Assembly (NCBI GenBank): GCA_965213575.1
Contig: CBDBZN010000016.1
Span: 143,425-207,424 of the forward strand
Direction: 5' to 3'
Length of the DNA stretch: 64,000 bases
From: JAUHXS01 sp965213575
GTDB taxonomy: Bacteria > Bacteroidota > Bacteroidia > Chitinophagales > JAUHXS01
The notes below the pieces were generated by a model. It searched no databases and was not told where the DNA came from. It worked only from the letters and a program-made list of their open reading frames with translations. Positions within the stretch are counted from its first letter, which is position 1; every line of letters begins with the position of its first letter. Positions 33,860 through 42,551 of this stretch are shown here, in pieces. The translations under genes were made by a program, and so were the position numbers.

Positions 33860-36700
33860 TTACCTTAAAACAGTAATATTACCGGAATATTTGTCTTTTT
33901 GGTTAACTATAATGCGATAAATATAAACATCATTTGCAGCTATATCTTTATTACGGTATAAGCCTTTCCATCTTTCTGATATATCCTTAGTTTTAAAAAT
34001 CAAATTACCATGTCGATCATAGATATACAATTCGTAAGAATCATAGCTACCTAGCAAAATAGGATTAAAAGAAGGATTTTCATCTGCTACAGCATTCGGA
34101 ATAAATAAAGTGTAGCTAGTATCTTCACATAAGCCTTCATCAATTACTGTAATAGTTGTATCAAATTGTTCTATACAGCCATTATACAATCCTGATATTG
34201 ATATGGTATATTCGGTAGTAGCCATAGGACTGACAATTATTTTGGGAGAGCTGTCTCCCGTACTCCAAGTATATTCTCCTCCTCCACTGGCAAGTAAAAA
34301 AATAGAGTCCTCTGCACAAGAAAATATAGTATTGTCACTTACTTCAAAAGTAAACTCATCTTGTGGAATGTTAAATCTTGTTATAAAAAAATGACTATCC
34401 CATGCTCCATCAGAAGTAACCGTACTATCATAAAACGCCTCTCCCATTTTTTTTAATGGAAAATTATCTAATTCTGATACATTCGTAACGTTCCACAGGG
34501 CACCTGTTAAATATAATTTGTGCCTATTATCCATCGTTAATCGAGCACGTCTTTCTTCTGTATTACTTCCAAAATAAGTTGCCCAGGTAAGTTCACCTTC
34601 TGAAGAAAATTTACCTAAATAAAGGTCTGATTTTACACCTTGATCCAATTGACTATCAAAAAAAACCTCATCTACCGGTTCTTGAACCGGCATATTTTCA
34701 GATCCTTGTACTTCAATGGCAAAATATAAATTATCACATTGATCCACATACAAAGCCTGATTACTTGTGGGCGATTCCCCACCCACATCACCGAAATAAG
34801 TACTCCACAAAAGTTTATCATTACTATTAAATTTAGCGAGAAAAGCATCTGTATTACCATTGAAATCAGGATCATTATAGTATCCTTTTGCATTTTTTAT
34901 AGGAAAATTATCTGATTTAGTTGATCCGATTATAAATAAATTATCTTCACTATCGAATGCTAATGAGTGTATATAATCTGCTTCCCTTCCTCCAAAAAAA
35001 GTACTCCATATAAGTTCATGAGCTTTATTGAGTTTAACGATAAAACCATCTCCAATACCTTCCCCATAGGTATCTAATACAAAACTTCCCGGATGTTCTA
35101 CAATAGGGAAAACACCTTGATCAGTATACCCCACTATATAAATATCCTCATTATTATTCACGATTATATCGTTGGGATAAATGTGGCCATTAGGCATATC
35201 GCGCCCATCATTATAATAGGTTGACCATATTAATTCATATGATGAATTAAACTTAGCGATGAACATTTCAAGGCCTTCAGTAGGTAATCTATCAGCAAAA
35301 AATCCATCGGCATTCTGTAAAGGGAATAGATTCTCGGCTCTCGTATTCCCACTTATTAAAATATTTTGCTGTGCATCTACTGTAACTGCCGTAATAGCAT
35401 TACTTATATCCCCCCCGAAAAAAGTAGACCATAGCCTTTGGCTATTTTTATTAAATGCTAATATCCACCCTTCCGAACCTTCATAGGTTATACTTATATC
35501 CGGAGCCATATAGGTCTGCATATATCCTGTAATAGGTGGATGTAAAGGAAAATCTTCCGAAATGGTAGTGCCTACTAAATATATGTTGTCATGTGAATCT
35601 ACGGTAGATGCCCATACCTGATCATATTTTGTACCTCCATAATAAGTATTCCATAAAAGGGTACCACTGCTGTCGAATTTTGTTATAAAAATATCTGCTG
35701 AAGGCAAAAATCCATTACCCATAAATGTTCCTGTATAAAAATCCAGATCACCTTCTAGAACAGGGAAATCGAAAGATCGAGTGAGCCCGGAAATTATCAG
35801 GCTATTTTCGCTATCGGTGATAGTTGTTTCTTGAAATGAAGATTGAAATCCACCATCAAATAAAGTTGACCACTCTATAGGCGGGTCTATTACTAATATT
35901 TTATTCTTATTAATAGGCTCATCGATTGATATACTTACTTCTTTTGCAAAGTAATCATCCGACTTTTTATTGCTTTTCTCCATATTATATATAGATGATA
36001 GGCTGACTGACGTCGAAGTAGTCAAATAATTAGCTGGTACCTGATCGTTTACTAAATTGTTTTTTTGCTGATAATAACAAGTTAACTGTCCTTCTTGTAA
36101 TTCATTTAATGGAGTTTTTATGGTAATTTGATCTTCGTTTTCTACTTTAATATCACCTGCACCGATATATCTTAATTTTATATTCTTATAATTTCCTCCG
36201 GGGTAAATAATAAAGGAATATTTAAATGCGCCTCTATCAAGTGTTAGTTCCCAGTCTATATTAGGATAAACTTCTTTAATAGTAATTTTTTTATAGCTCT
36301 GAACACCCATTATTCCTTCCGGACATTGTGGTAGAAAATAATTATTTACCACTTGTAGTGTGTTTTCTGAAATAATATTTGAAGGATCAATATTAGCATT
36401 CACCAGGCTTACATCAAACCTTTCCCAGCTAGAATTAGCACTATCAGCATCGGAATAATTAATAAAAGAATAAGTCAATCCGGTTTTAGTAATATATACA
36501 TCTAATCCCGGCGAAGATGTTTTAAAATAAACATACGGTATTGGATTGCCTTTTATGTCTTGCAATTGGCCTTTATTTTCTAAAAAAGCACTATAAATAT
36601 TACCAAAAAGAATATTGGTGCTGATAAAATAACATACCAAACAATTGATTATGTAAAAAGCATTTTTGTAAAAAGATATTTTTGACATATATTTATTCAT
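33860..36700 (-). CDS. Large secreted protein (DUF7948/SBBP-type propeller) with T9SS type B sorting domain
   Basis: About 946 residues. After a signal/anchor (FYIINCLVCYFISTNILFG) comes an N-terminal domain starting AFLENKGQLQDIKGNPIPYV, typical of DUF7948. Then follow many SBBP-like repeats of the form LLWNTYYGGTKYDQVWASTV, LIWSTFFGGREADYIHSLAF, LLWSTYFGDVGGESP and LTWATYFGSNTEERRARL, a PKD/Ig-like segment (GGGEYTWSTGDSSPKIIVSP), and a type B sorting domain (SYELYIYDRHGNLIFKTKDI). Starts at 36700 and 36688 are both plausible; the frame is open to 36730 inside the upstream gene. It is probably surface-exposed; its substrate is unknown. Confidence 0.87.
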   Translation of the reverse strand: MNKYMSKISFYKNAFYIINCLVCYFISTNILFGNIYSAFLENKGQLQDIKGNPIPYVYFKTSSPGLDVYITKTGLTYSFINYSDADSANSSWERFDVSLVNANIDPSNIISENTLQVVNNYFLPQCPEGIMGVQSYKKITIKEVYPNIDWELTLDRGAFKYSFIIYPGGNYKNIKLRYIGAGDIKVENEDQITIKTPLNELQEGQLTCYYQQKNNLVNDQVPANYLTTSTSVSLSSIYNMEKSNKKSDDYFAKEVSISIDEPINKNKILVIDPPIEWSTLFDGGFQSSFQETTITDSENSLIISGLTRSFDFPVLEGDLDFYTGTFMGNGFLPSADIFITKFDSSGTLLWNTYYGGTKYDQVWASTVDSHDNIYLVGTTISEDFPLHPPITGYMQTYMAPDISITYEGSEGWILAFNKNSQRLWSTFFGGDISNAITAVTVDAQQNILISGNTRAENLFPLQNADGFFADRLPTEGLEMFIAKFNSSYELIWSTYYNDGRDMPNGHIYPNDIIVNNNEDIYIVGYTDQGVFPIVEHPGSFVLDTYGEGIGDGFIVKLNKAHELIWSTFFGGREADYIHSLAFDSEDNLFIIGSTKSDNFPIKNAKGYYNDPDFNGNTDAFLAKFNSNDKLLWSTYFGDVGGESPTSNQALYVDQCDNLYFAIEVQGSENMPVQEPVDEVFFDSQLDQGVKSDLYLGKFSSEGELTWATYFGSNTEERRARLTMDNRHKLYLTGALWNVTNVSELDNFPLKKMGEAFYDSTVTSDGAWDSHFFITRFNIPQDEFTFEVSDNTIFSCAEDSIFLLASGGGEYTWSTGDSSPKIIVSPMATTEYTISISGLYNGCIEQFDTTITVIDEGLCEDTSYTLFIPNAVADENPSFNPILLGSYDSYELYIYDRHGNLIFKTKDISERWKGLYRNKDIAANDVYIYRIIVNQKDKYSGNITVLR

Positions 36701-37547
36701 TAATAAATACTTGCTGTATATACTCTGCACTAGGTATTGCTAGTAAATAAATCCCAGAACTTGGCCAGGTTATATTTAATTCGGCATGCTGATCTAGTTT
36801 TCCAGAATAAACTTGTTGCCCGTTGATGCTATAAATTTCGATAAGATTATTTGCAAACTTATTTATCTCGTAGCATGCCAAGTTGCCTTTAGAGTTAATG
36901 TAAAAATAAGTTTGTTGATTATTATAAGTATCTATTAAATTAATAGAAGTGTTTGTCCCACTACAACTATCAATCACACTTACAATTACTGTATCTTTTT
37001 GTGCGCAATCCAGACTGTCACCTCTATAGCTGGTAACAATAACTATTTGGTCTCCTGCAGTAGAACCACAAAACTCAGGATTCTTAAATGTTTTATCTTC
37101 AATAAATTCCGATTCCCAGGTATATATTTGTCCTCCTGTTGGGCCTTTAAGTATAACACAGGAATCTAGGCATGTACTATAATGAGTTTCAGGAATCGTA
37201 TCAACTTCAGCTAAAGTATATGTTATCTCTCCTTGAATTTCTCCTTCTGATGAAGAATCTGTTTGTTGCACAACTTTTGCAGTAAATGAATTTCCTACCG
37301 GACAAACATTTATGTTGTTCATGGAATCTAACTGCGGTTGATATACCTCATTAAAATACCATTTATAATCATGATTTTCCGGATCAAAAGGGTTATCTAC
37401 TACCAAGCGGAAACATTGGCCTTTGCAATATTCCCTATCCTCTCCTAGAAAAAACTTTTCGTCGCCTGCAAGGGTTATATTAGATAAAACTAAGTTTAAA
37501 ACTAAAATTAAAAATAATTGTAAATAGCGGTTATGGAGAGTATTCAT
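36693..37547 (-). CDS. Secreted protein with T9SS type A sorting domain
   Basis: A 284-residue exported protein: signal peptide (LFLILVLNLVLSNITLAGDE), cysteine-containing Ig/PKD-like region (DREYCKGQCFRLVVDNPFDP, STCLDSCVILKGPTGGQIYT), and a C-terminal type A sorting domain (LIEIYSINGQQVYSGKLDQ, SSGIYLLAIPSAEYIQQVFI). I recognise no enzymatic domain. It precedes the large type B cargo gene with a short overlap, so the two are probably co-expressed. Confidence 0.8.
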   Translation of the reverse strand: MNTLHNRYLQLFLILVLNLVLSNITLAGDEKFFLGEDREYCKGQCFRLVVDNPFDPENHDYKWYFNEVYQPQLDSMNNINVCPVGNSFTAKVVQQTDSSSEGEIQGEITYTLAEVDTIPETHYSTCLDSCVILKGPTGGQIYTWESEFIEDKTFKNPEFCGSTAGDQIVIVTSYRGDSLDCAQKDTVIVSVIDSCSGTNTSINLIDTYNNQQTYFYINSKGNLACYEINKFANNLIEIYSINGQQVYSGKLDQHAELNITWPSSGIYLLAIPSAEYIQQVFINE

Positions 37548-37685
37548 ATAGGGATAATTAGATATATAGTAAATTAATGCATAACAATTTACTTAAAATA
37601 AATCATTTAAAAAAATTTAGTGATATTAATAACTGCATTCCCCTCAGCGTCCTCTGCGAGAGACTCTGAGGGATAGGAGTCAGCC

Positions 37686-37720
37686 AACTGAGGGCGTGAC
37701 TTCGAGTCACACCCTCAGTT
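37686..37720. repeat. REP-like palindrome, 16-bp arms (family 1 core)
   Basis: Arms 37686-37701 and 37705-37720 pair around a TCG loop with one mismatch. The core GTGACTTCGAGTCAC differs by one base from the palindrome inside the RAYT gene (11867-11907). A looser inverted repeat, CCCTCAG (37641-37647) and CTGAGGG (37666-37672), lies just upstream. Confidence 0.85.
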
Positions 37721-37724
37721 AGTA

Positions 37725-37757
37725 AGACCTTATAGGTTTTGAAAACCTATAAGGTCT
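37725..37757. repeat. Perfect REP-like palindrome, 16-bp arms (family 2)
   Basis: Arms 37725-37740 and 37742-37757 are exact reverse complements around a G, with core AGGTTTTGAAAACCT. It is four bases from the previous palindrome and resembles the one at 247-285 in layout. It lies just past the rlmD stop (37767, minus strand), so it may also act as a 3' mRNA end for that gene. Confidence 0.88.
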
Positions 37758-37766
37758 GTGTGAAAA

Positions 37767-39164
37767 TCATTTCCTCTCCAACAACATCACATTTTCTACA
37801 TGGTGAGTATGAGGAAACATATCCACCGGTTGAATTTGTTTAATCTCATATTCTCCTGACATCAAATGGATATCTCTCGCTTGGGTACTGGGATTACAAC
37901 TCACGTAAACTATTTTATCAGGGTGAGTTTGTCGTATTTGTTTGACGACATCCTCATGTAATCCTGCTCGTGGAGGATCGACAATTACAACCTCCGGTTT
38001 TCCATTTTGGTTGATAAAATCTTGTGTCAACACATCTTTCATATCTCCTGCAAAAAATACAGCATTATTAATATGATTGAGTTGTGCGTTGACTTTAGCA
38101 TCGGCTATAGCCATCTCAACTTGTTCTATGCCAACTATCTTTTTACAATCTTTTGCTAAAAATAAAGCAATGCTACCAAGGCCGGTATATAAATCATATA
38201 CTAATTCATTGCCGGACAAACCCGCCATTTTCCTAACTATATTATAAAGCCGAACAGTTTGCTTAGAATTGGTTTGAAAAAATGACTTCGGCCCTATTTG
38301 GAAAGTTACATGTTCTAATGTTTCTTCCATATATGGTTTGCCGGCATAATTAATAACATCTAGATCAAAAATAGTATCGTTCTTCTTTCCGTTGATCACA
38401 TAGTTTAAAGAAGTGATTTCAGGTACTTTTGTATCAAGATGGCCTAGTAACCCTTTGATTTGTTCTTCCGCATCTTCAAAAACTACTAAAATGACCATTA
38501 CTTCTTTTAAAGTAGATGTACGAACAATTAAATTCCTTAATAAGCCTGTTTGATTTATAATATCATAAAAAGACAGATTATTTTCTAAAGCATATTGCCT
38601 TACGGTTAACCGTATTTTATTAGAAACATCTTCTTGCAGGTAACATTCTTCTATGTCAAGCACCTTATCAAAATGTCCGGCAATATGAAAGCCGAGTCCA
38701 TTTTTATTATCAAAGTTTTGATCTGAATGTATCTCTTCCGGCGTAAGCCATCGCTTATTAGAAAAAGTATATTCCAATTTATTTCGATAATATCTGATCT
38801 CTTCACAACCAATGATTGGTTGTATATTGGTTATATCTATTTTTCCTATTCTCGATAGAGCTTGCGCTACAATGCTTTGTTTGTAGGATAATTGCTTTTC
38901 ATACCGAATGTCTTGCCATTTACAGCCACCGCAATTAGCAAAATGTTGACAAAAAGCCGGGATTCTCTCAGAAGCATATTGGTGAAATTTTAGCGGACGG
39001 CCAAGTACAAAATCTTTTTTCTTTCTTGTGACTAATACGTCAACAATGTCTCCCGGTACGGTGTTGTCTACAAAAGCAGCTTTGCCGTTAATCCTTCCAA
39101 AGCCTTTGCCTTCCGGGACAATATCTATGATTTCAATATTTTCGAACACTTTCTTTCTCCCCAT
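37767..39164 (-). CDS. rlmD: 23S rRNA (uracil-5-)-methyltransferase RlmD
   Basis: A 465-residue TrmA/RlmD-family enzyme: N-terminal TRAM domain (about 8-62), iron-sulfur motif CQHFANCGGC (C72, C78, C81, with a fourth Cys near 172 in LDIEECYLQ), SAM-binding LVYDLYTGLGSIALFLAKDC, the VIVDPPRAGLHEDVV segment, and catalytic YVSCNPSTQARDIHLM. It methylates a uridine of 23S rRNA (U1939 in E. coli numbering). Which uridine is modified here (RlmD versus RlmCD-like) cannot be settled from sequence alone. Confidence 0.9.
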   Translation of the reverse strand: MGRKKVFENIEIIDIVPEGKGFGRINGKAAFVDNTVPGDIVDVLVTRKKKDFVLGRPLKFHQYASERIPAFCQHFANCGGCKWQDIRYEKQLSYKQSIVAQALSRIGKIDITNIQPIIGCEEIRYYRNKLEYTFSNKRWLTPEEIHSDQNFDNKNGLGFHIAGHFDKVLDIEECYLQEDVSNKIRLTVRQYALENNLSFYDIINQTGLLRNLIVRTSTLKEVMVILVVFEDAEEQIKGLLGHLDTKVPEITSLNYVINGKKNDTIFDLDVINYAGKPYMEETLEHVTFQIGPKSFFQTNSKQTVRLYNIVRKMAGLSGNELVYDLYTGLGSIALFLAKDCKKIVGIEQVEMAIADAKVNAQLNHINNAVFFAGDMKDVLTQDFINQNGKPEVVIVDPPRAGLHEDVVKQIRQTHPDKIVYVSCNPSTQARDIHLMSGEYEIKQIQPVDMFPHTHHVENVMLLERK

Positions 39165-39270
39165 TTATCTTATTATATTTAAACTGCGTTATCTTTGGTC
39201 CAATTATTAAATAATTGAGTCATTTTATTCTCTAACTGATCAATATAAAGATAAATAAACCATTAAAACT

Positions 39271-41319
39271 TTGGCTAAGTTTTTAAAATTACAAGGCTTT
39301 AATTATGTCTGTTTAGGGGCAGGAGCATTTAGTTACGTCATCATGGCAATGTTAGAATTACTTGCATTGGCTAACGATAATATTTTTCATTATCAGCTTC
39401 TTATTGGCATTCTAATGTCGATCTTTTTTATATGTGGCCTCATTTATTTTCAAAACTGGTCGGTAAAAATTGAGTTATATAATGTAGAGGAACTGCTTAA
39501 ATATATTATTCTTTTAAATATTATTACCAGCTTAGCCCTATCATATCGTTTTATCAATTATGATTTTAGCAATTCTACCAGATTAATACTTGATCTCATA
39601 GCATCATTTATTGTGAGTGTATGTTTTTTAATTTCAATTGCATTATTGAGGAAGCTTATTTTTATAAGGAAAAGTAAAAGAGTTATTTATTTATGGAGAG
39701 CCTTTATAGGGCTGTTGTTGGTTGTAGCATTAAGTAATATAGGCCTATTTTTATCAATCCCAATGTCACTTACATTGATATTGAATATCATGATCATTAT
39801 TTTATGCCTTCCATTGTCGGTAAATATTAGTTGGTTAGCCTTATTGAGCTTCCGGTCTAAATGGATTTGTCTAGCATTGCTCAGTGTGATCTTATTATTT
39901 TTATCTATCACTTTATTAGGAATCATTACGGATAATGAATTGCTTTCATCAACTTACTATAATTATGTTGATAAAAGCTTTATAATTGCTCTAGGTATTT
40001 TTATTTATATCTATTGCGTAGTTTCCTTATTAGCAATTATATTTAATCTGCCTATTGCTAAGATACTTGCAGAGCGCGAAGCAGAGTTTAACAGTATCAG
40101 GCAAATTCAAGATATTGTACAAGATAATATTTCTAAAAAGGAAATATTTGAGAAGTTATTGACGGTAAGTATTAAAAACACAAAAAGCGAAGCAGGCTGG
40201 ATATTAAGTAGTAAAAAACAAAAGAAACTTAACTTTTTCAGTAAGATCAATGTCAGTGATGATACATTATATCCGATAGACGGTATCATTAATGTGCTCA
40301 CTTCTACTTCTAAGTATTACGATCAAATTTATGTACCTAACATTCAAAAGGATGATTCATTTATGCACGTAGATGAACATCATAAATCTTTTGTATTTTT
40401 TCCTATTGTTTATCAAAACAAGCTTATTGGGAAAATGGTCTTATTAAAGTCGTATATAAACGGATTTGATGAGTACATGATAAGGCTTGTAAAGACCTAT
40501 ATTGAGCAAACTATTTTATCACTCAGTAAAGCTGAGTTAATAGAAACGGCGATAGAATCGGCTAGATTAAAAGAGGAATTGAACATTGCTCAAGCTGTTC
40601 AAAAAAGATTACTACCAAATACTATTCCAGATAATCCTTTTTTTGAAATTGCTGCTCATAGCGAACCTGCCTCTGAGGTAGGAGGGGACTATTATGATTT
40701 TACAAAATTAAATGACAATTTATATGCTGCTATAGTTGGAGATGTTTCCGGAAAAGGAATTTCAGCTGCGTTTCATATGGCGGAGATGAAAGGGATTTTT
40801 CAATCCCTTACTCAAATAGACCCGGAACCGAAAGCTTTTATTTCTAAGGCAAATGAAGCAATTGGCAGATGTTTTGAAAGAGGCATATTTATTACATTAG
40901 CCTATTTATTAATAGATGTAGAAAAGAAAGAAGTAAGATATGCAAGAGCCGGACATTGCCCGTTATTATATTATACGAAAGCTACTAACAGTATTAACTT
41001 TTTACAAGATGATGGGCTTGGATTAGGTATTATACAAGGAGAACTGTTTCAGCAGTATATTAATGTATACAGGTTAGCATATGAAACCGGAGATGCAATT
41101 ATTTTATATACAGATGGCATTACAGAGGCTAGAGAAATGTTAGGAAAAAATAATCTTATCAAGGAATATGGAGATAATCGCCTAAAAAAAATTGCTTATA
41201 AGCATATAAAAGATTCGCCGGCCATCATTCGAGACAGTATTATAACAGATTTAAAGTCTTTCCAAGGCGAGATGGTAAAATTCGATGATAGTACTATTAT
41301 GGTGATAAAATTTAAATAA
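39271..41319 (+). CDS. Membrane GAF-SpoIIE (PP2C) serine phosphatase, RsbU-like
   Basis: A 682-residue protein: about eight N-terminal membrane helices (residues 1-270), a GAF-like sensor (about 285-435), a short coiled linker (LKEELNIAQAVQKRLLPNTI), and a SpoIIE/PP2C phosphatase domain with metal-binding SEVGGDYYDF, VGDVSGKGISAAFHMAEMKG, YARAGHCPLLYYT and ILYTDGITEARE. It should dephosphorylate the STAS protein encoded next. The start is TTG (39271); an in-frame stop lies 15 nt upstream and no ATG precedes the first helix. TATCTTTG at 39190-39197 may be a -7 box. Confidence 0.9.
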   Translation: MAKFLKLQGFNYVCLGAGAFSYVIMAMLELLALANDNIFHYQLLIGILMSIFFICGLIYFQNWSVKIELYNVEELLKYIILLNIITSLALSYRFINYDFSNSTRLILDLIASFIVSVCFLISIALLRKLIFIRKSKRVIYLWRAFIGLLLVVALSNIGLFLSIPMSLTLILNIMIIILCLPLSVNISWLALLSFRSKWICLALLSVILLFLSITLLGIITDNELLSSTYYNYVDKSFIIALGIFIYIYCVVSLLAIIFNLPIAKILAEREAEFNSIRQIQDIVQDNISKKEIFEKLLTVSIKNTKSEAGWILSSKKQKKLNFFSKINVSDDTLYPIDGIINVLTSTSKYYDQIYVPNIQKDDSFMHVDEHHKSFVFFPIVYQNKLIGKMVLLKSYINGFDEYMIRLVKTYIEQTILSLSKAELIETAIESARLKEELNIAQAVQKRLLPNTIPDNPFFEIAAHSEPASEVGGDYYDFTKLNDNLYAAIVGDVSGKGISAAFHMAEMKGIFQSLTQIDPEPKAFISKANEAIGRCFERGIFITLAYLLIDVEKKEVRYARAGHCPLLYYTKATNSINFLQDDGLGLGIIQGELFQQYINVYRLAYETGDAIILYTDGITEAREMLGKNNLIKEYGDNRLKKIAYKHIKDSPAIIRDSIITDLKSFQGEMVKFDDSTIMVIKFK

Positions 41320-41362
41320 ATTCCGAAACAAATTTTCTAAAGCTTCGTAAAAGGGATAGCTA

Positions 41363-41713
41363 ATGCAGATCAAAAAAAATATTGTTGAGAACTATGTGGT
41401 ATTTTCAATTATTGGAGAATTAGATGCTAGCTCTTCCATACAGATGGATGATGCCATAAAAGCTGCTTTAATGGATAATCAATACAAAATCTTAATAGAT
41501 TGTAGCAATTTGGCATATATTTCTTCTGCCGGATTAGGGGTTTTTGTGTCGAATATTGGTGATATTAAGAATAATAATGGAGAGTTGATTTTTTGTAATG
41601 TAGGTGATAGTATACTCTCTGTTTTTCAAATACTCGGTTTAGATAAAATTGTTCCTATCTGTGATACGCAAGAAAGCGCGAAAAAACTTTTTAAAAAAGT
41701 TAGTGCGAATTAA
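41363..41713 (+). CDS. STAS-domain anti-sigma factor antagonist
   Basis: A 116-residue single STAS domain of the SpoIIAA/RsbV type. LIDCSNLAYISSAGLGVFVS carries the phospho-acceptor site; S55 aligns with the regulatory serine of RsbV. It is the switch protein of a partner-switching module: phosphorylated by the kinase encoded next, dephosphorylated by the SpoIIE-type phosphatase encoded before. The three genes are closely spaced (43 nt and 6 nt). Confidence 0.92.
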   Translation: MQIKKNIVENYVVFSIIGELDASSSIQMDDAIKAALMDNQYKILIDCSNLAYISSAGLGVFVSNIGDIKNNNGELIFCNVGDSILSVFQILGLDKIVPICDTQESAKKLFKKVSAN

Positions 41714-41719
41714 GCCATT

Positions 41720-42163
41720 ATGGCTTTTATCTACAAGCTAATGGTGATAAAAACAAAATTAACCGTTCCATCTATTAAAGATCACCTTAGTGAAATTCGT
41801 ACGTTTTTAAGAGAACATTTAAAGGATGTAAATTTATCTGCAGTTGACAAAGATAAAGTTATTCTTGCTATTGATGAGGCATGTGTAAATGCCATGGTGC
41901 ATGGAAATTTGCTGGACGGCACAAAGCCGGTTGATATTGAACTGGAGATTGATAAAAAATCTTTAAAAGTCAAAATTTGTGATGACGGATGCGGAAGTAC
42001 TATTATACCAGAAAAGTTTCTCAATAAGGCTATGACAGATATGGTGCAGGAAAAACAGAAAGGAGGAATGGGTTTGAAGTTAATTTACTCTATTATGGAT
42101 AAAGTAGAATTTTATGTACAAGGGAAAAAAAATATCTGTTACTTAGAAAAGTCGCTATCTTAA
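41720..42163 (+). CDS. RsbW/SpoIIAB-like ATP-binding serine kinase (anti-sigma factor)
   Basis: A 147-residue GHKL ATPase: N-box VILAIDEACVNAMVHGNLLD, G1 box KVKICDDGCGS, G2 box GGMGLKLIYSIMDKVEF. It would phosphorylate the STAS protein and otherwise bind a target, classically a sigma factor. An alternative start at 41741 (MVIKTKLTVPSIKDHL) looks closer to the family. The 3' end overlaps the convergent acylphosphatase gene by 9 nt. No sigma factor is encoded nearby, so the output partner is elsewhere or non-canonical. Confidence 0.9.
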   Translation: MAFIYKLMVIKTKLTVPSIKDHLSEIRTFLREHLKDVNLSAVDKDKVILAIDEACVNAMVHGNLLDGTKPVDIELEIDKKSLKVKICDDGCGSTIIPEKFLNKAMTDMVQEKQKGGMGLKLIYSIMDKVEFYVQGKKNICYLEKSLS

Positions 42164-42427
42164 AATCTTAAAATCTGTAAAGTTTTTGATATCACCATTT
42201 TGAAGTAAAATACTTTCAACTTGTGATTTATTAGGCCCCATATCACACCATAGAACAAATTCTGCTAATTCATGTTTACCGTCTTCCACCTCAATATACA
42301 CAGATCCATCTGCCTCATTTCTAACGAAACCCTTTAAGCCTAAGATATCTGCCTTTTCTTTGGCGGCTTTTCGGAAATTTACATTTTGCACTTTTCCGGT
42401 CACTTTTATATCGTAGTGTGATTTCAT
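42155..42427 (-). CDS. Acylphosphatase
   Basis: A 90-residue alpha/beta-sandwich protein: YDIKVTGKVQNVNFRKAAKE holds the phosphate-binding loop and catalytic Arg (variant of GxVQGVxFR), GFVRNEADGSVYIEVE holds the catalytic Asn. It hydrolyses acyl phosphates. The loop has N instead of G at two positions (QNVN versus QGVG), a mild deviation. It is convergent with the anti-sigma factor gene. Confidence 0.88.
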   Translation of the reverse strand: MKSHYDIKVTGKVQNVNFRKAAKEKADILGLKGFVRNEADGSVYIEVEDGKHELAEFVLWCDMGPNKSQVESILLQNGDIKNFTDFKILR

Positions 42428-42551
42428 TGTTTAAAATTGCTCAAATTATCTAACAACTGCAACTATTAAATAGGGAATTTATGCCCAATTTCTATTGCAA
42501 AATGTTGATATTATTTAAGGGCAATAGATTTTATTTTATTAAAAAATTAAG

